Positions 1-7,264 of a stretch of 64,000 nucleotides of DNA are shown piece after piece. Numbering within the stretch: the stretch's first letter is position 1; every line of letters begins with the position of its first letter. A model generated the notes under the pieces. It ran no database searches and was not told the DNA's origin. It saw only the letters and a program-made list of their open reading frames with translations. A program made the translations under genes and the position numbers. The stretch comes from an uncultured Chlorobiaceae bacterium (GTDB lineage: Bacteria; Bacteroidota; Chlorobiia; Chlorobiales; Chlorobiaceae). The stretch spans positions 1 through 64,000 of the forward strand of contig CAIPMW010000076.1 of the NCBI GenBank assembly GCA_903866255.1. Reading direction: 5' to 3'.

Positions 1-1
1 C

Positions 2-529
2 AAGCCACTTCGGTTGATGTTTCAGGATGAAGCACGTTTTGGCCGTATTACCGACACGCGTCAATGCTGGTGTCCGCGACCGGTTCGCCCGCTGAGTATG
101 GTCACGGTGACCCAAGAGTACACCTATGCATATGCAGCCGTCTCGGTTAGAGATGGGGCGCTTGACACGTTGATCCTGCCGACTGTCAACAGCGGATGCA
201 TGCAAATATTTCTTGATGAAATATCGTCCAGGTATTCTGAAGACAGGATAGTGATGATATTGGATGGGGCTGGTTGGCACAAGTCGTCCACATTAAAAAC
301 TCCGAAAAATATGCGTCTGATTTCATTGCCACCCTATTCGCCGGAACTCAATCCAGTCGAGCACCTGTGGGACGAACTTCGCGACAATGCTTTTGGGAAT
401 ATAGTCTTCAACAGCTTGCATGCTCTTGAAGACCATTTGGAATCCTCGTTAAGGGAAATGGAACATGATACACCAAGAGTTCATTCCATCGTCGCGTGGC
501 CTTGGATTATGGATTCATTATTGATTTAG
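2..529 (+). CDS. IS630-family transposase, 3' part (5' end outside window)
   Basis: DDE-type transposase that cuts and joins the ends of an IS630-like element. The reading frame is already open at the window edge, so only the catalytic half is visible. Aspartate in FQDEARFG, aspartate in ILDGAGWH and glutamate in NPVEHLWDELR match the IS630 DDE triad and spacing, and the PPYSPELNPVEH signature is intact. The C-terminus looks complete. A second IS630-type remnant with the same NPVEHLWDEL motif lies near 58 kb on the opposite strand but differs in sequence, so it is another element. No terminal inverted repeat could be set with confidence. Confidence 0.85.
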   Translation, partial: KPLRLMFQDEARFGRITDTRQCWCPRPVRPLSMVTVTQEYTYAYAAVSVRDGALDTLILPTVNSGCMQIFLDEISSRYSEDRIVMILDGAGWHKSSTLKTPKNMRLISLPPYSPELNPVEHLWDELRDNAFGNIVFNSLHALEDHLESSLREMEHDTPRVHSIVAWPWIMDSLLI

Positions 530-570
530 AAATGGAATAAGATGATCATGTCACCTGTTCCTGTGCTTTT

Positions 571-822
571 TTACTTTTGTGCAACTGCGCGTTCAATGGC
601 CTGACGAATAAACCGTTGATACGGCACACCTTCCCTTGTTGCCTTTTTTTGTACAGCAAGAAGCAGTTCTTCAGAAAGTCGAATACTGATGGATTTACCT
701 TTCGGTTTAAATTCAAATTGAACCAACTGACCACCGGATAAATCATAGTTGCTTAAATCTTCATGAGCAACAAATGCCTCGGCTTCTTCATCACTCCTGA
801 ATATCGGGATTTTCTTTTTCAT
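571..822 (-). CDS. BrnA/CopG-like antitoxin
   Basis: Antitoxin of a type II module; it should bind the BrnT-like toxin encoded just upstream and repress the shared promoter. The 83-residue protein has a short acidic N-terminus and a C-terminal ribbon-helix-helix segment (SISIRLSEELLLAVQKKA, then a second helix ending near IERAVAQK), typical of CopG-type antitoxins. It overlaps the toxin gene by about 32 bp, so the two are translated together. The family placement rests on the RHH pattern and the partner. Confidence 0.72.
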   Translation of the reverse strand: MKKKIPIFRSDEEAEAFVAHEDLSNYDLSGGQLVQFEFKPKGKSISIRLSEELLLAVQKKATREGVPYQRFIRQAIERAVAQK

Positions 823-1102
823 AAGCCGTTATCTCCTTTTGGTGCATATATCTGGCACTGATTGGCCGAATCAACAGGTTTTCATCATCCCTGCGTAAAG
901 TGAACACAACAAAAACATGGCGATTGTCCTTTGCTTTACCAATGGCCTTGAAGCGTGTCTCGGCATCTGAATGGTCATCAGGAAAAGTCATAACAGGACG
1001 AGTAAAAATATCCTCTATGACATCAAGCGAAACCCCGTGCTTTCGGCATTTTTCCTTATTGCCTTCGTCCCATTGAAATCCAGATACCTGTGCTTTTCTC
1101 AT
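791..1102 (-). CDS. BrnT-like ribonuclease toxin
   Basis: Toxin of the BrnT family, small RelE-fold ribonucleases that arrest translation. The 103-residue protein opens with FQWDEGNKEKCRKHGVS and continues with IEDIF, an arginine-rich FKAIGKAKDN segment, VVFTLRRD and IRPISARYM, the order of conserved motifs in BrnT. It is the first gene of the pair, with the antitoxin downstream and overlapping, which is the usual brnTA order. No damage is visible. Confidence 0.78.
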   Translation of the reverse strand: MRKAQVSGFQWDEGNKEKCRKHGVSLDVIEDIFTRPVMTFPDDHSDAETRFKAIGKAKDNRHVFVVFTLRRDDENLLIRPISARYMHQKEITAYEKENPDIQE

Positions 1103-1129
1103 AGATCAATGATATACATTTGCATATAC

Positions 1130-1250
1130 ATTCACAACAAAAAACCATGTCGCCACATCAAATTCACCTTCCGTTGGAGAGAGGCCATCAGCATCTCCAT
1201 GCCCATACTCCCCCGGTGTAATCGCTTCTTCCCCGGATGGAGAAAGCACC
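1130..1250 (-). pseudogene. Shard of a DUF4062-type gene
   Basis: On the minus strand one frame reads EYGHGDADGLSPTEGEFDVAT, nearly the same as residues around 95-115 of the intact DUF4062-ATPase gene at 4655..6190 (EYGYEDADGLSPTEREFDVAT). It is not joined to the rest of that gene: on one side it runs into a piece of an AAA ATPase, on the other into unrelated sequence. I read it as an inactive duplicated fragment. Confidence 0.6.
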
Positions 1251-1433
1251 TGAAGCACCACGCAAAAAATCTTGAAAGCATGACCATTTTCGGGTCATTG
1301 ACCACCATGCAATATCAAGCAAAAAACTTTTCCCAAGTCCATTATCGCCGGTAATCAGGTTCAAGCGCTCGCCAAACTCCAGCTCCATGGCTGATGAAGG
1401 GCCAACGTTTTCCAATTTCAGATGCTTCAGCAA
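1250..1433 (-). pseudogene. Shard of a RecF/SMC-like AAA ATPase, N-terminal part
   Basis: The fragment starts with MLKHLKLENVGPSSAMELEF and carries a Walker A motif GDNGLGKS, as in RecF/OLD/SMC-type ATPases that sense or process DNA. Only about 60 residues are plausible before the frame runs into a DUF4062-type shard and stops. The same start region recurs at 4486..4604, again truncated, and a C-terminal piece of such an ATPase lies at 3205..3519. No complete copy exists in the window. Confidence 0.65.
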
Positions 1434-1449
1434 GTGTTTTCTCCGATCT

Positions 1450-1890
1450 CTTTTTTATTGGGCTGCCTTCTGCCGCATTATGCTCATTTTTTCTTTCTGA
1501 CCAGCTAAGTCATCCCCTTTTTCGTGAGGCGATATTTCTGAAACCGACTGTTTGGTTTATCAGGTATGGCCATCTCGACAAGCCCAGCCTTGAGTGACGG
1601 AACAAGGTAAATCGCACGAAAAGAATCCTCATGCCGAAGCCCAAGTAACTGTTGCATTTCACTACGCTTCATCTCTCCATGCAAGACCGAGAGGAGCCGT
1701 CTGACTTCCCCGCTGACTTCCCCGGTGGGCAACGAAATATTCTCTGCTGCTGCACCAAAGAGAGCACTCTCCTTTCTCCAGATAGTGACTACAAACCCGT
1801 CCGTCAGGCTGAACTCCGGTTCACGCAGGCCAGCATTGCTGCAAAAAGTGATCATGTCACCCGTTCCCGTGCCCATTCGTTCAATGTAAT
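1450..1890 (-). pseudogene. Shard of the DUF4062-ATPase-wHTH gene, C-terminal part
   Basis: A 123-residue frame (1505..1876) starting MGTGTGDMITFCSNAGLREP is nearly identical to the last 150 residues of the intact gene at 4655..6190, including the wHTH. It lacks the DUF4062 and most of the ATPase domain and ends KKGMT instead of continuing to LLVRKKK. The block 1311..1890 as a whole is a copy of 4488..5090. The GEVS hinge repeat has two units here (1703..1726) and four in the intact gene. Confidence 0.75.
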
Positions 1891-1951
1891 TTGGAATATA
1901 TTTTTCTAATTTAAACCGTTATAGATATATTTGAACGAAGATGGGGGTGGT

Positions 1952-2404
1952 TTGAAAAATATATATCTCGATGTCTGTACGCTTTGCAGACCATACGACG
2001 ACCAGACTTATTCACGCATTCACCTCGAAACCACTGCGGTACGGTTGATATTGTCTGCTGCAGAAAATGGTCGGTATCAATTGATCTGGTCTCCTGTTCA
2101 TATCAAAGAGATTGAAGCAACCACTGATGAAATGGAGCGAGCTGAATTGCTTTACTTGATAGAAAGAACACTCGGCAAGGCTGCGGTGATAATCATCGAT
2201 AAAAAAACAACAAGAACGCGAGCAGAATATTTGACAACCTTGGGGTTCGGAATTGCAGACGCAGCTCATTTTGCCTACTCTGAAGCTTTTGGGGCAGAAT
2301 TGATCACCTGTGACGACAAATTTGCCAAAAAGAGCAAACTGGTTAAACCTGCTCATTGGGTTGGAAATCCGGTTGCATTTTGTGAAAAGGAGGAATTACT
2401 ATGA
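1952..2404 (+). CDS. PIN-domain protein, probable VapC-type toxin
   Basis: Small metal-dependent nuclease of the PIN fold, expected to cut RNA as the toxin of a TA pair. Acidic residues sit at the usual places: YLDVCTLCRPYDD near the start, IKEIEAT in the middle, and IADAAHF plus TCDDKFAKK near the end. I chose the TTG at 1952 (KNIYLDVC follows) because PIN proteins of this subgroup begin there and a G-rich stretch precedes it; a TTG at 1931 is possible. The stop overlaps the next start as ATGA, so the two genes are translationally coupled. Confidence 0.75.
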   Translation: MKNIYLDVCTLCRPYDDQTYSRIHLETTAVRLILSAAENGRYQLIWSPVHIKEIEATTDEMERAELLYLIERTLGKAAVIIIDKKTTRTRAEYLTTLGFGIADAAHFAYSEAFGAELITCDDKFAKKSKLVKPAHWVGNPVAFCEKEELL

Positions 2405-2616
2405 GCTTGACAAAAATGATGCCCGATAAGGAGCTTATCAAAAAAGTCACCGAAATTCTTTTTAGAGAGCTGGGTTATACCGATGCGATCCGGTTTTTAT
2501 CTCTGCCAAAAGAGCAAAAAATGGAGAGTGTTGAACGACATCGCAACTGGCAGAACACCCTTGATAAAGATAAATTTTACAACGACATTTTTACGCCCGA
2601 CAACAAGCAGGGATAA
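2401..2616 (+). CDS. Small partner of the PIN protein, possible antitoxin
   Basis: A 71-residue, highly charged protein starting in ATGA overlap with the PIN gene. I do not recognise a named family. It is predicted mostly helical (ELIKKVTEILFRELGYTDAIRF) with a polar tail, which fits a small antitoxin. The function is inferred only from coupling to the PIN gene. Here the toxin would come first, the reverse of most vapBC pairs. Confidence 0.55.
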   Translation: MSLTKMMPDKELIKKVTEILFRELGYTDAIRFLSLPKEQKMESVERHRNWQNTLDKDKFYNDIFTPDNKQG

Positions 2617-2665
2617 TATCGCGTTGATGAAATAGTCAAGGCTACACCGCCACCTCTGCCGGAAA

Positions 2666-3193
2666 TCAGGGAAAGCTCAATACCTCCCAATGCCCACCCT
2701 TGGTTGGCCCAACATAGCGCAACCGCCCCTCTTTCACTAATTTTGCACTTGCTCGTTCCACCGCTCTCACCGATTTATTGATTGCTTTTGCGACCTCCGC
2801 CAGTGTCAGTTCAGGGTTTGCCGCAAGCAGTTCAAGAATCCGATCGGGCGTTTTGACCGACGTTTTGACCGGCGTTTTGACCGGCGTTTTGACCGGCGTT
2901 TTGACCGGCGTTTTGACCGGCGTTTTACCAATAACATGTTTAGATGAAACATGAACCCCGCTGACTTCCCCGGTGGGCAACGAAATATTTTCAGCTATTG
3001 CTCCAGCCAGAGCACTCTTCTTTCTCCAGATAGTGACTACAAACCCGTCCGTCAGGCTGAACTCCGGTTCACGCAGACCTGCATTGCTGCAAAAGGTGAT
3101 CATGTCGCCCGTTCCCGTGCCCATACGTTTAATGTATTTTGCAAGATAGAGTTCATCAGCCCTGCGATCGGCAGCAGGAACATCCTCAAACAA
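2666..3193 (-). pseudogene. Internally deleted DUF4062-ATPase gene with a swapped wHTH
   Basis: The frame is open for 175 codons but is a fusion. Residues MFEDVPAADRRAD match the DUF4062 start of the 4655..6190 gene near residue 48. It then jumps to ELYLAKYIKRMGTGTGD, which lies near residue 370 in the intact gene. The join falls in a stretch both parts share (YLA), so a deletion by short homology is likely. It stays like the intact gene up to TGEVSG, then changes completely: six KTPV/KTSV tetrapeptides and another wHTH (ILELLAANPELTLAEVAKAI to GGHWEVL). It may still be expressed as a small DNA-binding protein. Confidence 0.7.
2851..2922 (-). repeat. 12-bp tandem repeat, 6 units, coding KTPV/KTSV
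   Basis: Six units of TTTTGACCGGCG (the first differs at one base) in phase with the reading frame. On the minus strand each encodes the tetrapeptide KTPV, or KTSV for the variant unit, between the ATPase remnant and the wHTH. Confidence 0.95.
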
Positions 3194-3204
3194 AAAAGCT
3201 CTTT

Positions 3205-3519
3205 CATCTTCGACAAAAAGCTTGTCAGAGCAATCCCTGCGTCGTGCAGTACCTTTTCTGCCTCAAGAGATCGGGCACTGGACAAATCGAAAGCCTCACT
3301 GGTTAATCAATTCGACACATCCCCCCGACGGATAATGGAGCGATTTTTCAGCTCAACCTCAGCATGTTGATGCCCATTAACAACAAGATCAAGATCAAAC
3401 CATGCATCTTTGCTCTCGTCAAAAGAGGGCTCTACCGATGCCATAACCAGTGGCGAGTGAGTTGCAGTGATAAAAAAATTTTGCTTCTCTATGCGAAGAG
3501 TAGCATATTTGCAGTACAA
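3205..3519 (-). pseudogene. AAA ATPase C-terminal remnant with in-frame stop
   Basis: The frame contains FFITATHSPLVMASVEPSF, the conserved H-loop region (THSP) that ends the ATPase core of RecF/OLD/Wadjet-type AAA proteins. It continues through DLDLVVNGHQHAEVELKNRS and GDVSN, then a TGA stop, and stays homologous-looking in the same frame (LTSEAFDLSSARSLEAEK). The stop stands where a tryptophan codon TGG is expected. The N-terminal half is missing here; pieces of such a start lie at 1250..1433 and 4486..4604. Confidence 0.65.
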
Positions 3520-3564
3520 AGTTTTGAGTAACTATTTTTTTTTCAAAACACCACTTTTCAGAGC

Positions 3565-3783
3565 ATGATGCCAGCATCTATCGACACAACAAGCCTTCCG
3601 CTTCCGGCCTTTTTGGTAGGTACCTGGTGTCGTTTTGGCTTGTTTGGCCCCGTTTATGAGATTATCAGCATTGGAGATAAACTGGCGAATGGCGATAACT
3701 TGATGCGTGTTCGTGTCGTTGAATCCGGTGAAGAATTGGACTATCGCTTTACTGACATTCTGGATGACCCCAAGGAACGCTAA
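3565..3783 (+). CDS. DUF5397-like small protein
   Basis: A 72-residue protein with the core LPAFLVGTWCRFGLFGPVYE, which I recall as typical of DUF5397, small proteins of unknown role often found next to TA and mobile genes. It looks like a small beta-rich domain with an acidic tail (EELDYRFTDILDDPKER). It stands alone between an ATPase remnant and a PIN module and has no obvious partner. Confidence 0.5.
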   Translation: MMPASIDTTSLPLPAFLVGTWCRFGLFGPVYEIISIGDKLANGDNLMRVRVVESGEELDYRFTDILDDPKER

Positions 3784-3919
3784 TGTTTGCTACCAGCCTT
3801 AAACACGACAACGAAAAGATTAGTAACACCTTAATGAATTATCGCTATAATACGTAAATCAGGTCACAACGCAGATTGGCACAGGAATCCCGTCATCAAT
3901 CATTAAAACAACGTTTCTC

Positions 3920-4126
3920 ATGAAAATTCAGCTTCAAATTGATGATGTCATCAGCACCGATTTTATGAATTTTTTAAAATTACTGCCACAAGATAAGGTG
4001 CACATTATATCTGTTGACCGCACATCAAGCAATGTCAAAGGCTTGAATAAACTTGCAGGTTCGATAAAATCTTTAAGCGTTGATCCTTTAAAATTTCAGG
4101 AGGAGCAGCGTAATGAGTGGAATTAA
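3920..4126 (+). CDS. VapB-like antitoxin
   Basis: A 68-residue protein whose end overlaps the PIN-toxin start by 14 bp, the normal arrangement for vapBC. The N-terminal half (MKIQLQIDDVISTDFMNFLK) could be a dimerising DNA-binding part. The C-terminal half (AGSIKSLSVDPLKFQEEQR) resembles toxin-binding tails that wrap a PIN domain. GGAGG at 4099..4103, inside its coding region, is the ribosome-binding site of the toxin gene. Confidence 0.65.
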   Translation: MKIQLQIDDVISTDFMNFLKLLPQDKVHIISVDRTSSNVKGLNKLAGSIKSLSVDPLKFQEEQRNEWN

Positions 4127-4484
4127 CTATCTGTTCGACACAAACGCCGTCCTTTATTTTTTAAATCAGCCAAGAAAATTACACGATGGATCTGTCGTTT
4201 TTATATCATTTGTCAATGAACTTGAACTCTTGTCGTACAGCAAATTGAGTTCAAATGAAGAAAAGGCAATTACACATTTTTTAAAACTGATTGAAATAAT
4301 AAATATTGATCAACAAATAAAAAACACAACGATAACACTGCGTCAAAAATATTTACTAAAACTTCCTGATGCCATTATTTGCGCAACGGCAATGATTCAC
4401 AAACTAATCCTTGTGACGAACGATCTGAAACTCCACAAAATTTCTGAAATTAAATGCTGTCACTTGGAAGATATTACTGAATAA
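4113..4484 (+). CDS. VapC-type PIN toxin
   Basis: A 123-residue PIN-domain ribonuclease. The family acids are visible: D in YLFDTNAVLYF, E in SFVNELELLS, D in LKLPDAIICATA and D in LVTNDLKL. It is complete and directly follows its antitoxin. Its stop lies within a few bases of the truncated AAA ATPase shard at 4486, so this module may be the insertion that cut the ATPase gene. Confidence 0.82.
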   Translation: MSGINYLFDTNAVLYFLNQPRKLHDGSVVFISFVNELELLSYSKLSSNEEKAITHFLKLIEIINIDQQIKNTTITLRQKYLLKLPDAIICATAMIHKLILVTNDLKLHKISEIKCCHLEDITE

Positions 4485-4485
4485 T

Positions 4486-4604
4486 CAAGCAAAAAACTTT
4501 TCCCAAGTCCATTATCGCCGGTAATCAGGTTCAAACGCTCGCCAAACTCCAGCTCCATGGCTGATGAAGGGCCGACGTTTTCCAATTTCAGATGCTTCAG
4601 CATG
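4486..4604 (-). pseudogene. AAA ATPase, N-terminal 39 codons only
   Basis: Starts MLKHLKLENVGPSSAMELEF and has the Walker A GDNGLGKS, then breaks at LLD where the PIN module ends. It is the same sequence as in 1311..1433 with a few substitutions. Position and orientation, just downstream of the DUF4062-ATPase gene, suggest the two formed one operon before the break. Confidence 0.7.
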
Positions 4605-4654
4605 TATTTTCTCCGATCTCTTTTTTTATTGGGCTGCGTTCTGCCGCATTATCC

Positions 4655-6172
4655 TCATTTTTTCTTTCTGACCAGCAAAGCCATCCCCTTTTTCGTGAGG
4701 CGATATTTCTGAAACCGACTGTTTGGTTTATCAGGTATGGTCATCTCGACAAGCCCTGCCTTGAGTGACGGAACAAGGTAAATCGCACGAAAAGAATCCT
4801 CATGCCGAAGCCCAAGTAACTGTTGCATTTCACTACGCTTCATCTCTCCATGCAAGATCGAGAGAAGCCGTCTGACTTCCCCGCTGACTTCCCCGGCGAC
4901 TTCCCCGCTGACTTCCCCGGTGGGCAACGAAATATTTTCAGCTATTGCTCCAGCCAGAGCACTCTTCTTTCTCCAGATAGTGACGACAAACCCGTCCGTC
5001 AGGCTGAACTCCGGTTCACGCAGACCTGCATTGCTGCAAAAGGTGATCATGTCCCCTGTTCCCGTGCCCATACGTTCAATGTATTTTGCAAGATAGAGTG
5101 ACTCCGCCATAAGCGGGTTGGCAGGAAACGATCCGTGAGGTTTTCTGAGCTTTTCAAGGGTCAGTGATGGCGAAAGAGTACCGGGGTTCCACACCTCCAG
5201 TCGATCAGCAAACAACATGACCTGAACACTGCCGGTACTGGTATAATCGCGATGCGCAACAGCATTGACAATTGCCTCCCGCACCACTTCAGGAGGGATT
5301 TCGTAGGTGACAGGAACCTCCGCACTTTCGGCACGAGTACCAACTGCAAGGTCGATTTTCGAGAGAACAAAGTCAACCGCCTGATCAACAAGCTCAAAGG
5401 CACGCCCCTTGTATACCTGATATGATGGTATCGGCTTGGCCACCCTTGTGCCATGAAAATGAGCACACTTGACCTCCGAAGAGATAAGAAAACGCTGGGG
5501 ATAGAAGCCGAACAACAGCACAGCAGCATGAGACGGCCGACCCTTGTTCAGCAAATTGAGATGAGTCAACAGCTCAAAAGCGGAGGCATCTTCTTGAAGG
5601 GGAAACCCGCGCAACAGTCGCGCCCTGCGAATAAAGCGAACCATCGCCTCTGTATCAAGGTCAGCCAACGAAGCATCAGGACATACTGCCGCATCAAACG
5701 GCCCGGTACGAATCAGCTTCAAATCTTCAAGTGCCTGCACAAGAGCAGCATAAACACCAACAAGCAGTTCGGCACTCGTCACAAACCGCCTCCGTATCAG
5801 CTCACTGCCCGCCCGCTGAATCAGCTTCCGGATTTTGGGATGCCGCGTCTCGGTCTCCCCGCCTTTCACAAAAATCAGCCTTGTTTTGTGGTGTAAGGTT
5901 GCCACATCAAATTCTCGCTCCGTTGGTGAGAGACCATCAGCATCCTCATACCCATACTCGTTACCGAAAAATCCGAGATAGATGTCGCACTGCTCAACTT
6001 CAGCAAGATAACGTTCATTAGCCCTGCGATCGGCAGCAGGAACATCCTCAAACAAAAAAGGCTCAAAAAACCGACGCATCAGGGCATCACCACGCAAATA
6101 ATCACGCAGTACCGCCCGTTCAGTCGAGAACTCTTTTTGAACGCTGCTGATGAAAATGCGGAGCGGTTTCAT
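4655..6172 (-). CDS. DUF4062 - GHKL ATPase - wHTH protein
   Basis: Three-part protein of about 505 residues. Residues 1-120 are DUF4062, a TIR-like fold (RIFISSVQKEFSTER, CDIYLGFFGNEYG, SPTEREFDVA). The middle carries the ATP-binding fold seen in RecG-like/AlbA_2 regulators (PEVVREAIVNAVAHRDYT, FADRLEVWNPG, MGTGTGDM). After a GEVS/GEVA hinge repeat comes a C-terminal winged helix ending FQKYRLTKKG. The start at 6172 (MKPLRIFIS) is preferred over 6190 because CAGGA lies about 10 bases before it. Proteins of this kind are found in defence islands; the role here is an inference. Fragments of this gene recur at 1.1-1.9 and 2.7-3.2 kb. Confidence 0.8.
   Translation of the reverse strand: MKPLRIFISSVQKEFSTERAVLRDYLRGDALMRRFFEPFLFEDVPAADRRANERYLAEVEQCDIYLGFFGNEYGYEDADGLSPTEREFDVATLHHKTRLIFVKGGETETRHPKIRKLIQRAGSELIRRRFVTSAELLVGVYAALVQALEDLKLIRTGPFDAAVCPDASLADLDTEAMVRFIRRARLLRGFPLQEDASAFELLTHLNLLNKGRPSHAAVLLFGFYPQRFLISSEVKCAHFHGTRVAKPIPSYQVYKGRAFELVDQAVDFVLSKIDLAVGTRAESAEVPVTYEIPPEVVREAIVNAVAHRDYTSTGSVQVMLFADRLEVWNPGTLSPSLTLEKLRKPHGSFPANPLMAESLYLAKYIERMGTGTGDMITFCSNAGLREPEFSLTDGFVVTIWRKKSALAGAIAENISLPTGEVSGEVAGEVSGEVRRLLSILHGEMKRSEMQQLLGLRHEDSFRAIYLVPSLKAGLVEMTIPDKPNSRFQKYRLTKKGMALLVRKKK
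4874..4921 (-). repeat. 12-bp tandem repeat, 4 units, coding GEVS/GEVA
   Basis: Units GACTTCCCCGCT/GGC/GCT/GGT, in phase with the reading frame, link the ATPase domain to the wHTH. The duplicate at 1703..1726 has only two units, an exact 24-bp difference. Confidence 0.93.
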
Positions 6173-6207
6173 GGGGTTGAGTCCTGACATCCAACATTTG
6201 AGTAACC

Positions 6208-7155
6208 TTAATTTTGCAGTGAACGCCGTAGTGAAGGAGATATACGGTAAATTTCTTGGCGCCCACCAAGTAACTTCGATTGCTTAAGGTGTCCATTGTG
6301 CTCCAATAGATCAAGGATATGATCTACCACAAGGCGTGGCTGTTGAAGCTCTTGAGCAATAGAATCATTATTGGAAAGTTGCTTGTTGACAAGCGCTGAA
6401 ACCACATCACTCAAAATTCCTTGATAGTTTGGTACATACGACTGAGCGTAAACATCAAAACCAGCGATAGTAATAAAAAAGGAATCGAGATTGTCTCCTA
6501 ACGTGTGAGATATGCTGATGTAATATTGCTGTTCCAACATTTCCATTGAATCGCGCAACTCCATTTCCGGAATAACATACTCACCATCTTTGCAGTATAC
6601 GTCATGAGGATCTATAAAGTCACTGTCTTGAGCAACCGCTTGGTCACATGCCAGCTTCAACACAAGACTGTCCAAATTGTTAAGACCACCAATATTCTCA
6701 ACAACGGACTGTATATATGACGGCGAAGAGCCCAGTGGTGGCTTGTCATTGACACCATAGATTGCGGCAACGATACGATCCATGCTTGACTGGTATGAAT
6801 TCAGGTCGTCGATTCGTTCCCAAAGTGTTGATTTGAGTACTTCTGGCACTGCACAGTCATCAATTACAACAGGAATCAGTTTGCTTCCCGTATCTAATCG
6901 CTTGACAACGGCAGCATTGAGTTCCTCTCGAACCCAGGGTTTATCTACACTGTTCCTGGACAGAACAACCACGACAGCACTCGCATCCTTTAAGCCTTCC
7001 TCAAAGATTTTGTCTACAAGACTGTCTCCCGGCAGCATCTCCCATTTGTCCATCCAGGCATCAACACCATGTTGCTGTCGAAGACATTTAGCGAAATCCA
7101 TCACAAATCGCTCTTTGTCTTCGGTTGCATGACTGATAAATACTTTTGGCTGCAT
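6208..7155 (-). CDS. TIR-domain protein
   Basis: A 315-residue protein with an N-terminal TIR domain (residues 1-130: KVFISHATEDKERF, GVDAWMDKWEMLPGDSL, ASAVVVVLSRNSV, WVREELNAA). The glutamate in WVREELN (77/78) stands at the place of the catalytic NADase residue of bacterial TIR proteins. The rest is a helical region and a likely winged helix near the C-terminus (LVVDHILDLLEHNGHLKQSK, EIYRISPSLRRSL). Bacterial TIR proteins often deplete NAD or make signal nucleotides in phage defence. No ThsA-like partner is present; neighbours are the DUF4062 gene and a membrane protein on the same strand. Confidence 0.82.
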   Translation of the reverse strand: MQPKVFISHATEDKERFVMDFAKCLRQQHGVDAWMDKWEMLPGDSLVDKIFEEGLKDASAVVVVLSRNSVDKPWVREELNAAVVKRLDTGSKLIPVVIDDCAVPEVLKSTLWERIDDLNSYQSSMDRIVAAIYGVNDKPPLGSSPSYIQSVVENIGGLNNLDSLVLKLACDQAVAQDSDFIDPHDVYCKDGEYVIPEMELRDSMEMLEQQYYISISHTLGDNLDSFFITIAGFDVYAQSYVPNYQGILSDVVSALVNKQLSNNDSIAQELQQPRLVVDHILDLLEHNGHLKQSKLLGGRQEIYRISPSLRRSLQN

Positions 7156-7264
7156 ATAATGCTTTGTACTTTAATCTTTATAAAAAAATCATTCATATAA
7201 CTACAGCAGATAACTATCGAAATATTATTCTTTGCATCGTCAACTTAAATAATCACTTAGTTGA

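Noticed and set aside
2851-2922. Possible CRISPR array
   Set aside because: Units are 12 bp, directly adjacent without spacers, in phase with a reading frame, and no cas genes are present.
6208-7155. Thoeris system
   Set aside because: A TIR gene is present, but no ThsA-like SIR2/SLOG effector gene lies nearby; the neighbour is a membrane protein.
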